This document shows, piece by piece, positions 6,828-14,797 of a stretch of 64,000 nt of DNA; position 1 is the first letter of the stretch, and each line of letters starts with the position of its first letter. Source of the DNA: Bacillus cereus G9842 (lineage in GTDB: Bacteria; Bacillota; Bacilli; Bacillales; Bacillaceae_G); assembly GCF_000021305.1 (NCBI RefSeq), contig NC_011772.1:968001-1032000 (forward strand), written 5' to 3'. The translations under genes and the position numbers were made by a program. The notes under the pieces were generated by a model. It searched no databases. It was not told where the DNA came from and worked only from the letters and a program-made list of their open reading frames with translations.

Positions 6828-8561
6828 ATGTATACAAAACTATTAAAATCAATTACATCATTATCACTTATTGGTGGTGCGTTGTTATATACAAATGGTA
6901 GCGATGTAAAAGCTGCTGAAGTGGGTGTTTTTTCTGATGTGCCGACATCACATTGGTCATATCCTGCGATTAAAGATTTAGCGAGTAAAAATATTATTTC
7001 CGGTTATGGAAATGGGATATTTGGTTTTGGAGATGTTGCGACAAGGGAGCAAGTTGCGGCTTTAATTTATCGAGTGTTAGTACCGAATAAACAAGGCGGT
7101 TCGTTTAGTAATGATGGAACTCGTTACGTATTAAAGGATGGATCTACGTTTAAAAATCCTTACGGTGATATTAATCAAAGTTCTACAATGTTCCCAGAAG
7201 AGGTATTAACTTTAACGAATTTAGGAGTTTTTAAAGGTGATGAAAACGGCCAGTTTAGACCGAAAGCTTCTGTGAGTCGTGCGGAAATGGCACAAATTCT
7301 TACAAATGCTTTCCATCTTGCGGCAAAACAAAAACATACCTTTAAGGATGTTCCAAATCCATTTTGGGCAGAAAACGCAATTAGTGCGGTGCAGTCAAAT
7401 GGAATCGCAGATGGCACAGGGAACGGGAATTTTGAACCGTATGGCACAGTAACACGTGAACAGTATGCGCAGTTTTTATATAAAACTTTGAAGTATAAAA
7501 ATGCTGATGTGAAAGACACAGGAGATGCGGCATTATTAACAGCGTTTAAAGGGGAAGTACAAAAGCGTATTAATACATACGAGACAAATATTACACTTCC
7601 ATATAAAACGAAAAACAATAATACAAACGAAGTGATGAATACACTTTTTAACGCATATAAAGAAGTTGCAAGTAAAAATGAGTATACAAATAATAATAGA
7701 TCGAATGTTTCATATGGACTTTCTGGATCACCTGGAAATTATACATTTACGCTTAAGATTACATATCGTGAAACGAAAGAACAGACGGAATATGTCATGA
7801 AACAAGCGAAAGCAATCGTTTCTTCTATTACTCAAGTTGGAATGGATGATCACGAAAAAGTGAAGGCGATTCATGATTACGTAGTAAAACATGTTTCTTA
7901 TGATACGTCTTATAAAGCTTACACAGCATATGAAGCACTTGTAAATCGTTCTGCGGTTTGCCAAGGTTACGCACTATTAACTTATCAATTGTTAAAAGAA
8001 GCAGGAATTGAAAATCATTTCGTGACAGGAACTGGGGACGGACAACCTCATGCTTGGAATTTAGTGAAAATCGAAAACAAATGGTATCACCTTGATACAA
8101 CATTCGATGATCCGGTGCCAGATGAGCAGGGCCGCGTAACGTATTCGTATTTTAACTTATCAGATGAGCAAATAACAAGAAATCATGAGTGGAACCGCGG
8201 AGATTACCCGCAAGTTACAACAAACTATTATAGTACACTGACAAATAAAATTGCGGCAGGTAGTAAGAAAACGCCTGCATATCAGCAAATATTAAAAGAT
8301 ACAAAGTTAAACTATTTAGGAAATGAATATATTGCAAATAACTATACCGAATTAAAAAATAAAATGCAGCAGCGTTATAGTGCAAAACCAGAGAAAATTG
8401 AAGTGCTGTACAAGCAATCAATGAATGGTGCACTGCAAGATGTGAAAAAGGTAATTGGCGAAATCGATTATCCGCAAGGGGCAAACCGAGTTTCTTATAA
8501 AGCGGAGCCTTACAATGCGAAAGAAGGGTATTCTTTAGTGACGATTACGTTTACGTATTAA
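6828..8561 (+). CDS. SLH-anchored surface protein with transglutaminase-like domain
   Basis: 577 residues. The ATG at 6828 is chosen because GGGAG sits just upstream. A signal peptide is cut near VKA-AEVG (residue 30). Three S-layer homology repeats span about 34-85, 113-163 and 171-222 (HWSYPAIKDL, GYGNGIFGFGDVATREQVAA, TVTREQYAQFLY) and bind pyruvylated secondary wall polymer. Residues about 325-430 form a transglutaminase/protease-like core with a visible triad: Cys378 in AVCQGYA, His408 in PHAWN, Asp423 in HLDTTFDDP. This suggests a surface cysteine protease, peptidase or crosslinking enzyme. It is monocistronic with its own terminator. Confidence 0.9.
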   Translation: MYTKLLKSITSLSLIGGALLYTNGSDVKAAEVGVFSDVPTSHWSYPAIKDLASKNIISGYGNGIFGFGDVATREQVAALIYRVLVPNKQGGSFSNDGTRYVLKDGSTFKNPYGDINQSSTMFPEEVLTLTNLGVFKGDENGQFRPKASVSRAEMAQILTNAFHLAAKQKHTFKDVPNPFWAENAISAVQSNGIADGTGNGNFEPYGTVTREQYAQFLYKTLKYKNADVKDTGDAALLTAFKGEVQKRINTYETNITLPYKTKNNNTNEVMNTLFNAYKEVASKNEYTNNNRSNVSYGLSGSPGNYTFTLKITYRETKEQTEYVMKQAKAIVSSITQVGMDDHEKVKAIHDYVVKHVSYDTSYKAYTAYEALVNRSAVCQGYALLTYQLLKEAGIENHFVTGTGDGQPHAWNLVKIENKWYHLDTTFDDPVPDEQGRVTYSYFNLSDEQITRNHEWNRGDYPQVTTNYYSTLTNKIAAGSKKTPAYQQILKDTKLNYLGNEYIANNYTELKNKMQQRYSAKPEKIEVLYKQSMNGALQDVKKVIGEIDYPQGANRVSYKAEPYNAKEGYSLVTITFTY

Positions 8562-8568
8562 GAATGAG

Positions 8569-8598
8569 AAAAAGCATCTGTTTCAGATGCTTTTTTTT
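8569..8598 (+). terminator. terminator
   Basis: AAAAAGCATCTG/CAGATGCTTTTT stem and T run. Confidence 0.8.
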
Positions 8599-8686
8599 AT
8601 TATATTGATTCGACAAAATATGACAGTTGAAAGCGAATTGGTCTGTTATGATAATTTTTTAAATTTTACATTTTGGAGGATTAATC

Positions 8687-9331
8687 ATGAACAAAAAGAA
8701 GATTTCCGCTGCGTTAATAGGAATTGTAGCCTTATTTATAATTATTAATGTAGTTGTTATGAAAGAGAAAACGACATCAACCAGTGAAAAAATGTACTCT
8801 GAGAAAGAATATAATAAATTAGTAGATGAACATTTTGAAGAAACGCAAAAGTTGAAAAGTGATATGAGTGTGTTAGAAACTGAAAAAAAATCTCTTGATG
8901 AGCAAGTGAAGAAGTTAAAAGATGAGTTAGCGAAAAAAGAGCAACAAGTAGCGCAGCAGCCGGTTCAACAAGAACAACCAAAGCAGGAACCACAACAACC
9001 AGCACCAGCGCAACAGCCGGAAAAGAAAGAAGAGCCAAAACCAGAACAACCTACTGGAGCATTCGAAAATCCAATGAAAAGCATAAACAAAACAGAGGCA
9101 ATGAATAAAGTAAAAGAAAAGGCGAAGAAAGACTTCCAAGATGATTATATGACACAAAACTTTGTTGCGGAGGAACAATCAAAAGCATTTGATTTCTTAA
9201 ACAGTATTGAAATTAAATCACAAGAAGAATTAAATGTAATGAAGAATGCATTGAAAGATTTTTCTAACGACTTTATGACCGCGAAGTTTGTTTATGAAGA
9301 GCAAATGAAGGCGAAGAATAAGCAAGGATAA
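8687..9331 (+). CDS. membrane-anchored coiled-coil protein with P/Q-rich linker
   Basis: 214 residues with TTGGAGGA before the ATG. One N-terminal membrane helix (residues about 7-24, uncleaved), a coiled coil (about 35-88), and a low-complexity P/Q/E linker (about 88-125). A C-terminal part contains two copies of a motif: DFQDDYMTQNFVAEEQSKA and DFSNDFMTAKFVYEEQMKA. The duplicated motif suggests a paired binding module outside the cell. No known family or function. It is flanked by terminators on both sides, so it is a single-gene unit. Confidence 0.8.
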   Translation: MNKKKISAALIGIVALFIIINVVVMKEKTTSTSEKMYSEKEYNKLVDEHFEETQKLKSDMSVLETEKKSLDEQVKKLKDELAKKEQQVAQQPVQQEQPKQEPQQPAPAQQPEKKEEPKPEQPTGAFENPMKSINKTEAMNKVKEKAKKDFQDDYMTQNFVAEEQSKAFDFLNSIEIKSQEELNVMKNALKDFSNDFMTAKFVYEEQMKAKNKQG

Positions 9332-9370
9332 AACAAAAACGCTATCTTTTAAAAAGGTAGCGTTTTTGTT
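9332..9370 (+). terminator. terminator
   Basis: AACAAAAACGCTA...TAGCGTTTTTGTT stem-loop. Confidence 0.75.
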
Positions 9371-9395
9371 TTGGGTTATAAAGTTATTCCTACAT

Positions 9396-9461
9396 TTGAC
9401 ATATACAGTTTGACTGTATAAAATGAAACTATTCAGTTGAACTATATAGTTTAGCTATATA
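9396..9461 (+). promoter_or_regulatory. sigma-A promoter with two PadR-type operators
   Basis: -35 TTGACA at 9396-9401, 17 bp, -10 TAAAAT at 9419-9424. A perfect palindrome TATACAGTTTGACTGTATA (9402-9420) fills the spacer, and a second one, TATATAG-TTTAG-CTATATA (9443-9461), follows the -10. The placement blocks RNA polymerase, as expected for autorepression by the PadR protein encoded next. Confidence 0.7.
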
Positions 9462-9485
9462 CTTATCGTTACATTGGAGGTCTTT

Positions 9486-9800
9486 ATGAATAGAGATAAA
9501 AATTTACCATTAACGGAAACAACGTATTACGTTCTTTTAGCTTTATTAGAGCCAGCTCATGGATATTTAATTATGCAAAAGGTGGAGGAACTGAGTAATC
9601 ATCAAGTGAAAATCGCAGCGGGTACATTGTATGGTGCGGTTGAAAATTTATTAAAACAAGGGTTAATAGAATCGGTAAAAAGCGAAGATAAACGAAGAAA
9701 AGTGTATGTCATTACGGAACGCGGGAAAGAAGTATTGCATTTAGACTTTATGAGAATGCAGCACATTATTGCGGTTACAAAAAGTTTATTACACGTATAG
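9486..9800 (+). CDS. PadR-family transcriptional repressor
   Basis: 104 residues from ATG 9486 (TTGGAGG upstream). A winged helix fills the protein: PLTETTYYVLLALLEPAHGY, then the PadR signature KIAAGTLYGAVENLLKQGLI, then the wing SEDKRRKVYVITERGKEVL. This family usually represses an adjacent membrane-protein operon and is relieved by small molecules or membrane stress. It is followed after 13 bases by the DUF2812 gene, so the pair is an operon. Two palindromes in the promoter are its likely operators. Confidence 0.9.
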   Translation: MNRDKNLPLTETTYYVLLALLEPAHGYLIMQKVEELSNHQVKIAAGTLYGAVENLLKQGLIESVKSEDKRRKVYVITERGKEVLHLDFMRMQHIIAVTKSLLHV

Positions 9801-9813
9801 TTAGGGGGAAACG

Positions 9814-10425
9814 ATGATGTGGAGATTGAAATTCTTTTTAGACTTTGAGAAAGAGGAAAAATGGTTAGAGGAGATGGCTTGGAAAGGCTATCAACTAGAA
9901 AGCAATACATTTGGTTATACATTTAGATATACAGAACCGGAAGATGCGACGATTAAAATAGACCATAGAGTATTTAGTAGAAAAAGTGATTTTATTAATT
10001 ACTGCACATTATTTGAAGATAGTGGCTGGGAGCATATAGCTGGTAATAGGTGGTCAGGTACGCAATATTTTAAAAAGGTAGATGAAGAAAGTGAAGATGA
10101 CATTTTTTCAGATCCAATGTCACGAGCAGGGAAGTATAAGCGTCTATCTAAAACATTTTTAGAATTAGCGATCTGTTATTTGCCGATATTATTTTTATTT
10201 ATGTATAGTAATACAATGAATTTAGGAGCCTTTGTAAATCCGAAAGAACTATACTTGACGCCAGGATTATGGGATAAGCAAGGTGTATCATTTCTATGGT
10301 CATTCTTATTTGAAACGCCATTTGCATTAATGAGAGGACTTTTTTTGACATTTATCCCCGTTGTGACATGTATGTATTTTGTTTGCTCGTATAAAGCAAA
10401 TCGGTTGTATGAAGAGAGAAGGTGA
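9814..10425 (+). CDS. DUF2812 membrane protein
   Basis: 203 residues. The N-terminal half is the soluble DUF2812 domain (KFFLDFEKEEKWLEEMAWKG, FEDSGWEHIAGNRWSGTQYF). The C-terminal half has two membrane helices near residues 113-130 and 165-195. DUF2812 proteins are almost always encoded beside a PadR regulator, as here, and are thought to act with it as an envelope-related module; the biochemistry is unknown. Confidence 0.85.
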   Translation: MMWRLKFFLDFEKEEKWLEEMAWKGYQLESNTFGYTFRYTEPEDATIKIDHRVFSRKSDFINYCTLFEDSGWEHIAGNRWSGTQYFKKVDEESEDDIFSDPMSRAGKYKRLSKTFLELAICYLPILFLFMYSNTMNLGAFVNPKELYLTPGLWDKQGVSFLWSFLFETPFALMRGLFLTFIPVVTCMYFVCSYKANRLYEERR

Positions 10426-10435
10426 TAGGATGGAT

Positions 10436-10468
10436 CCCCTTAAAGTAGATACTTTGGGGGTTTTTTTA
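10436..10468 (+). terminator. terminator of padR-DUF2812 operon
   Basis: CCCCTTAAAGT/ACTTTGGGGG stem and seven T. Confidence 0.75.
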
Positions 10469-10558
10469 TGTATAAATAGGTTGTTTGGTAATTGTTAACA
10501 TTAATTCCTTTTGTTTGTGTTTAAATTTGATATAATTTTAATAATATTCCTTAGGAGG

Positions 10559-10720
10559 ATGATTATCATTAATATACTTTTAGGTATTATTGGAGCAATT
10601 GTTTTACTGGCTTTTGTTATCCATCCAGGAGTCCCAGACAAACGTGTCCCTCTACAAAATAAACTTGCAGTAATTCTTCCATTGATTGTTATAGCTGGTT
10701 TAATTTCCTTGTATATATAA
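10559..10720 (+). CDS. small membrane protein with unusual start
   Basis: About 51-54 residues (INILLGIIGAIVLLAFVIHP..., VILPLIVIAGLISLYI) with two hydrophobic helices. A perfect AGGAGG at 10553-10558 directly abuts the only ATG (10559), which is too close. An in-frame ATT at 10568 (or ATC at 10565) lies at the ideal distance. Either translation begins at ATT, as in infC, or the true ATG was mutated. The coding region is otherwise intact. Confidence 0.55.
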   Translation: MIIINILLGIIGAIVLLAFVIHPGVPDKRVPLQNKLAVILPLIVIAGLISLYI

Positions 10721-10783
10721 TTAAAACAAGTACTTATCAAGTAACATTAAGATAGGTAGAGAAGTATATATGCTTTTCTACCT

Positions 10784-10891
10784 ATGCGTAGTTTAGTAAA
10801 AATGCTCATCAACTTTTTCATCGCTATTGTTCTTTTGTTAATTGCTGTATGGACTGCAAACGGACCTAATATAGAAGATCAGCATAAATAA
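10784..10891 (+). CDS. possible 35-residue membrane peptide
   Basis: MRSLVKMLINFFIAIVLLLI followed by AVWTANGPNIEDQHK. One membrane helix and a polar tail. The start codon sits at the end of a stem-loop and there is no clear ribosome binding site, so the call is weak. Confidence 0.35.
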   Translation: MRSLVKMLINFFIAIVLLLIAVWTANGPNIEDQHK

Positions 10892-10966
10892 ACCATTGTA
10901 TTTCTCAATAAACAAAACAATTAAACATGGTTCAAGTCGGAGAAAGGCACCTTAGGCTGTCTATTC

Positions 10967-11008
10967 TTTTTTTGATATGGTTTATTAGAGGTCACCATAT
11001 CAAAAAAA
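10967..11008. repeat. 15-bp perfect inverted repeat
   Basis: TTTTTTTGATATGGT ... ACCATATCAAAAAAA with a 12-base loop. It can work as a terminator on either strand. Together with the stem-loop at 11037-11076 (AAATAACCG/CGGTTATTT) it separates the plus-strand small genes from the minus-strand sigma operon. Confidence 0.6.
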
Positions 11009-11134
11009 TTGTACGTCTAGACGCATTTTAAATACAAAATAACCGATTCCTTATACGTTAAGAAACCGGTTATTTATTTGCCTACTTTTTTAGGGGGCTT
11101 TTTTTTGTAATGGTTTTAAATGATTGATTTAAGG

Positions 11135-11254
11135 TTATAAACTTAAATCATAAATAAAAGATAGAGTAAAAACTATATAAGAAATAAATATAACGAAAAC
11201 AAGAAAACATATAAACTGAGAATTAGATACATATTGTTCTATTCTTTTTTTCAT
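11135..11254 (-). CDS. possible 39-residue membrane peptide after anti-sigma gene
   Basis: MKKRIEQYVSNSQFICFLVF followed by VIFISYIVFTLSFIYDLSL. The ATG at 11254 follows the anti-sigma TAA with a single base between, so translation would be coupled. No separate ribosome binding site is visible. One membrane helix with a basic N terminus. It would be the third gene of the sigma operon and could modulate the anti-sigma factor, but this is inference from position only. Confidence 0.45.
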   Translation of the reverse strand: MKKRIEQYVSNSQFICFLVFVIFISYIVFTLSFIYDLSL

Positions 11255-11255
11255 G

Positions 11256-12233
11256 TTAATTCGTATTGTTTTTCAAATGTGAAGTATCAATTGGAATTTG
11301 ACCTTTCCAAGATCCAATTACTTTTCCAATTCTAGTTATATTTACATCTAAAGTAAGGGGCTGTTTAAAAGCGTCTTTTCCTTTAGAATCTATAACAAAT
11401 GTAGCAACACCTTCAGGTTTATCATTATCACGAATGCCTACATCATTTAGTTTTTTACCTGCTGCCATAAGTTCAAAAGGAAGACGATCATCTGAATCAT
11501 GGATAAATGATAGTCTCCCGTCATTTTTAATCTCAGGGTTTTCCTCTTGTTGCCCATTAATTTTACCATCATTTTCAAGATTTAATCCTGATGTATCAAA
11601 TTCAAATGGTACTAAATTACCATCAGCTTTTTCCATTCTATAATGAACTGATATACGTGCATCTGCGATAAATACTTCTTTGAGATGTACAGTAATACCT
11701 TGATCTGTAATTTTTTCATCAATAGGAATATATTTACCATTCTTCATCATATCTTGTATGACACCATTTTCATCTCCTATTCCTTCATTTACAACTTTAT
11801 CATTTGTAATTGCATCAGAAAAATATGAAGCAACATTTGTAGCCGCCACTTGTACTTGTGGAATCATTGCTGTTGTAAAAAGTGCAGCTGCAGCTACTGC
11901 TGTATAAATGAAACGTTTTGATTTTTTACTCATGTTTGTAAACATTCCCTTCTTTTGGTGCTTTTTGTGATTTATATTAGAAACATTGTCTAACTTGGAA
12001 CGGCTTTCAAATGTTTTCCATGCTTGTTCTATATCAATTTTGATTTCTTGTGGTGAATTTGCAGATTCTTCATCTAGCATTACGTTTTCCCATTGATTTA
12101 ATTTACTAATTTCTACTAATAAATCTTGGCATGCTTCACATGTATCTAGGTGCTTTGTGAATTCCTTTCTTATATCATGAGAAAGTTCTCCATCAATATA
12201 TGTTTGAATAAACCCGATATCATAACATTTCAT
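11256..12233 (-). CDS. membrane anti-sigma factor, DUF4179 type
   Basis: 325 residues. The N terminus has a zinc-binding anti-sigma motif (HLDTCEAC, with an earlier His in SHDIRKEF) within residues 1-45, the part that holds the sigma factor. One membrane helix lies near residues 108-126 (FIYTAVAAAALFTTAMIP). The outer part is a DUF4179-type sensing domain. The start is 3 bases after the stop of the sigma gene, the usual arrangement. Release of the sigma factor probably follows damage to the cell envelope; the signal is unknown. Confidence 0.85.
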   Translation of the reverse strand: MKCYDIGFIQTYIDGELSHDIRKEFTKHLDTCEACQDLLVEISKLNQWENVMLDEESANSPQEIKIDIEQAWKTFESRSKLDNVSNINHKKHQKKGMFTNMSKKSKRFIYTAVAAAALFTTAMIPQVQVAATNVASYFSDAITNDKVVNEGIGDENGVIQDMMKNGKYIPIDEKITDQGITVHLKEVFIADARISVHYRMEKADGNLVPFEFDTSGLNLENDGKINGQQEENPEIKNDGRLSFIHDSDDRLPFELMAAGKKLNDVGIRDNDKPEGVATFVIDSKGKDAFKQPLTLDVNITRIGKVIGSWKGQIPIDTSHLKNNTN

Positions 12234-12236
12234 TTG

Positions 12237-12767
12237 TTATGCCTCCTCCATTTGTTTATAAATCTTGCGGAATTTCATTTTTGCTCGGACCAATAATGTT
12301 CCAATAGAAGATATTTCAATTTGAAGTACTTCTGCAATTTCTTTATATTGAAAACCAGAGAATTTCATTAGTAAAAGGGTTCGTTCTCGATCATTCATTT
12401 TATTTAGTATCGTTTGGACCTTTGTAATTTCTTCTTTTCTTATCCAATCATCGTCTAATGATGAAACATTTTGTACTTCATGGTATTGTATTTCTTTATC
12501 AATCTTCGCTTGCTGCCTTTTTTCAGATCGAAAATGGTTATAAGCTACATAAGTAGAAGATTTAATCAACCATCCAGGTATGTTTTCAATTCCTTTCCAA
12601 TCGCTACGATATAATTGTAAAAATACTTCTTGTGCTAACTCTTCAGCGATAGATTGATCTTTAACAATCCAGATGATTTGTTTCACAGCGTAAGCATAGT
12701 ACTGCTTAAATAAATCTTCAAAGGTCATATCAGAAGCATGACTTTCTTCATTTTCTATGGTTAACAT
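12237..12767 (-). CDS. ECF-type RNA polymerase sigma factor
   Basis: 176 residues with sigma region 2 (FEDLFKQYYAYAVKQIIWIV, AEELAQEVFLQLYR) and region 4 (LNKMNDRERTLLLMKFSGFQ YKEIAEVL, SIGTLLVRAKMKFRK). The family is the ECF (group 4) sigma factors. It is the first gene of a sigma/anti-sigma operon and is likely autoregulated from the AT-rich region at 12768-12860. Which subgroup (SigX-, SigW-like or other) cannot be fixed without alignment. Confidence 0.9.
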   Translation of the reverse strand: MLTIENEESHASDMTFEDLFKQYYAYAVKQIIWIVKDQSIAEELAQEVFLQLYRSDWKGIENIPGWLIKSSTYVAYNHFRSEKRQQAKIDKEIQYHEVQNVSSLDDDWIRKEEITKVQTILNKMNDRERTLLLMKFSGFQYKEIAEVLQIEISSIGTLLVRAKMKFRKIYKQMEEA

Positions 12768-12863
12768 GTCCGTTTAAACCTCACTTTCAATTTGATACCT
12801 GTATTATAGAGAAACCAGAAAAACGGATTTTGTGACAGTTTTTTTGGATATTTTTTTATATTT

Positions 12864-13019
12864 TTTATCCCGCATTAACGGGCAGTAAGACCCCCACCTC
12901 AAAATTCAGCGTAAGCAAAGAAGTTAGGTGGGGGGCGGGCTGCCCGTAAAAGTCCGATTGGTGGGGGTTAATAATCAGTGGTGGATGAACACCCCCCACT
13001 GATTAAAGTTTCACTTTAT
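12864..13019 (+). repeat. bcr1 repeat, full length
   Basis: 156 bp between TTTAT boundaries. It carries a variant middle (GGGGGGCGGGCTGCCCGT) compared with the copy at 1987. It lies about 100 bp upstream of the ECF sigma gene, in its promoter region or just beyond. Confidence 0.9.
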
Positions 13020-13117
13020 TTTGGCATAATTTAAGTCTTCTATTTTCATGAATATGTATAATTACATAAAATTTTAGTGAAAAAGAGAGTATACTTTCGT
13101 ATTGTGTAATAAAGATA

Positions 13118-13188
13118 AAGCCCGCCTACGGAAATAGGCGGGCTTTTTTTTACATATAAAGAAAAGACACTCACATGAGTGTCTTTTC
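13118..13188 (-). terminator. two stem-loops after yjcZ-type gene
   Basis: AAGCCCGCCTA/TAGGCGGGCTT (13118-13147) and AAAAGACACTCA/TGAGTGTCTTTT (13162-13188). Both lie downstream of the minus-strand gene at 13199-13306. Confidence 0.65.
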
Positions 13189-13198
13189 CGATAGTTTT

Positions 13199-13306
13199 TT
13201 AGCAGAAGCAAGCAGCTCCAACGATAATTAATAAAATAAACAATACAACTAATAAAGCAAATCCTCCAGCGAAGCCACAGCCGCCACAACTACCACCAAA
13301 GCCCAT
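13199..13306 (-). CDS. YjcZ-family sporulation peptide
   Basis: 35 residues: MGFGGSCGGCGFAGGFALLV followed by VLFILLIIVGAACFC. AAGGAGGAAC lies directly upstream of the ATG at 13306. The Gly/Cys-rich head and the FALLVVLFILLIIVG membrane helix are diagnostic of the YjcZ family, small hydrophobic proteins made during sporulation and often lost from annotation because of size. Confidence 0.85.
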   Translation of the reverse strand: MGFGGSCGGCGFAGGFALLVVLFILLIIVGAACFC

Positions 13307-13421
13307 AACAGTTCCTCCTTTTAATAGGAAGGGAAAACCAAGGGGTCACTCATGTGTTTTAACGGATTCCATTTACTTTATGCTTTTACGAATGAATGGA
13401 GCAGGTCCTTTTCAAAATAGA

Positions 13422-13487
13422 TTTATCTCGCTATTTGCTGGGTAGTAAGACCCCGATTGGTGAGGGCTAATTAAAGTTTCACTTTAT
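13422..13487 (+). repeat. bcr1 repeat, internally deleted
   Basis: A 66-bp version that keeps both TTTAT ends, the left end (CTCGCTATTTGCTGGG), CCCGATTGGTGAGGGC and the right end AAAGTTTCACTTTAT. It lacks both central inverted blocks. A second short version is at 47160-47229. Confidence 0.75.
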
Positions 13488-13630
13488 TCTTTAAAAGCGA
13501 ATAAATGAAAAATAAAATATCCAAAAATATAGATGGAAATCCGCTTTTATACCTTGCACTAAAAGAATACTAACATTATATATTATAAGGAATACTTGTC
13601 CTTAATTGTAAATGAAAGGGGGGAATTGGT

Positions 13631-14044
13631 ATGAGTTATGGCTATGGTCACCCTCCGAAAAAATGTTGTGAACATCACAATGAGACTTTATCAACGGGTG
13701 TATTACGTAGACATTCTGCTACGTTGTTTCTTACTGTGGAGGCTATGAATGTTGATCCAGATGATACTCGTAGAGTAACTGTTGAAATGTTTGATTGGTC
13801 ATCTGGTTCTCCGGTATTGTTACCATTAATAGACCCTTCAACACAAACATTGCCACCTAATCGATATGTTACTTTTCGTTCAGCAGCTCTTCCTCCAGCA
13901 CTGTTTGCTTATGAAGTAAGAATCATTCGTCCGAAAGATAGAGATGTTGTTACGAATGTTTTTGGTCTTAGTGCAATCGTATTTAACCCACAAGAAGGAA
14001 ATAATGTTTTACAACATGATTTAGCAAAATTAGACCTTAAATAG
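13631..14044 (+). CDS. beta-rich hypothetical protein, possible exosporium type
   Basis: 137 residues; AAGGGGGGAA precedes the ATG. A short Cys/His head (KKCCEHH) is followed by a beta-strand domain (SATLFLTVEAMNVDPDD, RRVTVEMFDWSSGSPVLLPL, RYVTFRSAALPPALFAYEVR). There is no signal peptide. The pattern resembles spore exosporium basal-layer proteins of this group and the product of 3071-3460, but no motif proves it. It is monocistronic and faces a convergent lipoprotein gene. Confidence 0.7.
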   Translation: MSYGYGHPPKKCCEHHNETLSTGVLRRHSATLFLTVEAMNVDPDDTRRVTVEMFDWSSGSPVLLPLIDPSTQTLPPNRYVTFRSAALPPALFAYEVRIIRPKDRDVVTNVFGLSAIVFNPQEGNNVLQHDLAKLDLK

Positions 14045-14080
14045 ATCTTATAAAAGTCTATTTATTGGGTATGATTAAAC

Positions 14081-14113
14081 AAAAGAGTAGGATGTAATCC
14101 TACTCTTTTTTTA
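14081..14113. terminator. bidirectional terminator
   Basis: AAAAGAGTAGGA/TCCTACTCTTTT stem with T runs on both strands, between convergent genes. Confidence 0.75.
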
Positions 14114-14128
14114 ATGTTAACTAGAATT

Positions 14129-14584
14129 TTAAAAGAAATCCTTCATCATTTTAGTATCTTTAATATTCACTATCACACTTTCTACCTTATCTTTCTTCTC
14201 ATCTTTGGCAATTGTAATTTGTTCCTTATTATCAACCCAAACAAGAAACTCTTCTTTTTCGTCATCTTTATATGTAACGGTTATAGTAGAATGCACAGAT
14301 TGTTTCTTTTTTTGATCTAAAGTGATAGTTTTAGGTGTTCCATTTTGAACTGCTGAAACGATAGATTTTATCATTTCTTCATTATCTGTTTGAGATTTGG
14401 AAGTAGTATTATTTGTTGTTTTCAGTATTTCAATGTCGGTAATATTTGCGGAGTTTAATTGAAAGGTATTTTGTGTATGTTCTTGCTTAACTTGTGAAGA
14501 TTTATCTGTAACCGAGGTACTTGTACAACCTATTAAAGTGAAAGATAGAGCGGTTAGAGCGCATATAGATATGATTTTTTTCAT
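14129..14584 (-). CDS. small lipoprotein
   Basis: 151 residues from ATG 14584 (AGGAGGGATAAT before it). Signal peptide II with lipobox LIGC, Cys at residue 20. The Ser/Thr/Gln-rich linker is followed by an alpha/beta domain containing DIEILKTTNNTTSKSQTDNE, TVTYKDDEKEEFLVWVD and a Lys-rich C terminus. No named family is recognised. It is anchored on the outer membrane face. Confidence 0.75.
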   Translation of the reverse strand: MKKIISICALTALSFTLIGCTSTSVTDKSSQVKQEHTQNTFQLNSANITDIEILKTTNNTTSKSQTDNEEMIKSIVSAVQNGTPKTITLDQKKKQSVHSTITVTYKDDEKEEFLVWVDNKEQITIAKDEKKDKVESVIVNIKDTKMMKDFF

Positions 14585-14725
14585 ATTATCCCTCCTTACG
14601 TTCAATTATAACAATTTTCCGTTAATTTAGGAGGTTATTGTAAGTAGAAGATGTTTTAAAGTGGTAAATGATGTTGTTTATTTTCTATTAAAATCAAAAT
14701 TCACATAACTTTTTTTGAATTTTAT

Positions 14726-14750
14726 GTTTAACATTTCGAAAATAGGTGTA
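14726..14750 (+). promoter_or_regulatory. sigma-B-type promoter
   Basis: GTTTAA (14726-14731), 13 bp, GGTGTA (14745-14750), close to the sigma B consensus GTTTAA-N12-15-GGGTAT. It lies 48 bases before the YflT-like gene and probably serves the following stress genes. Confidence 0.65.
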
Positions 14751-14797
14751 CTACATATAATATAACAAATAATTCATTTTAAAGGAGGAAGTTAAAG

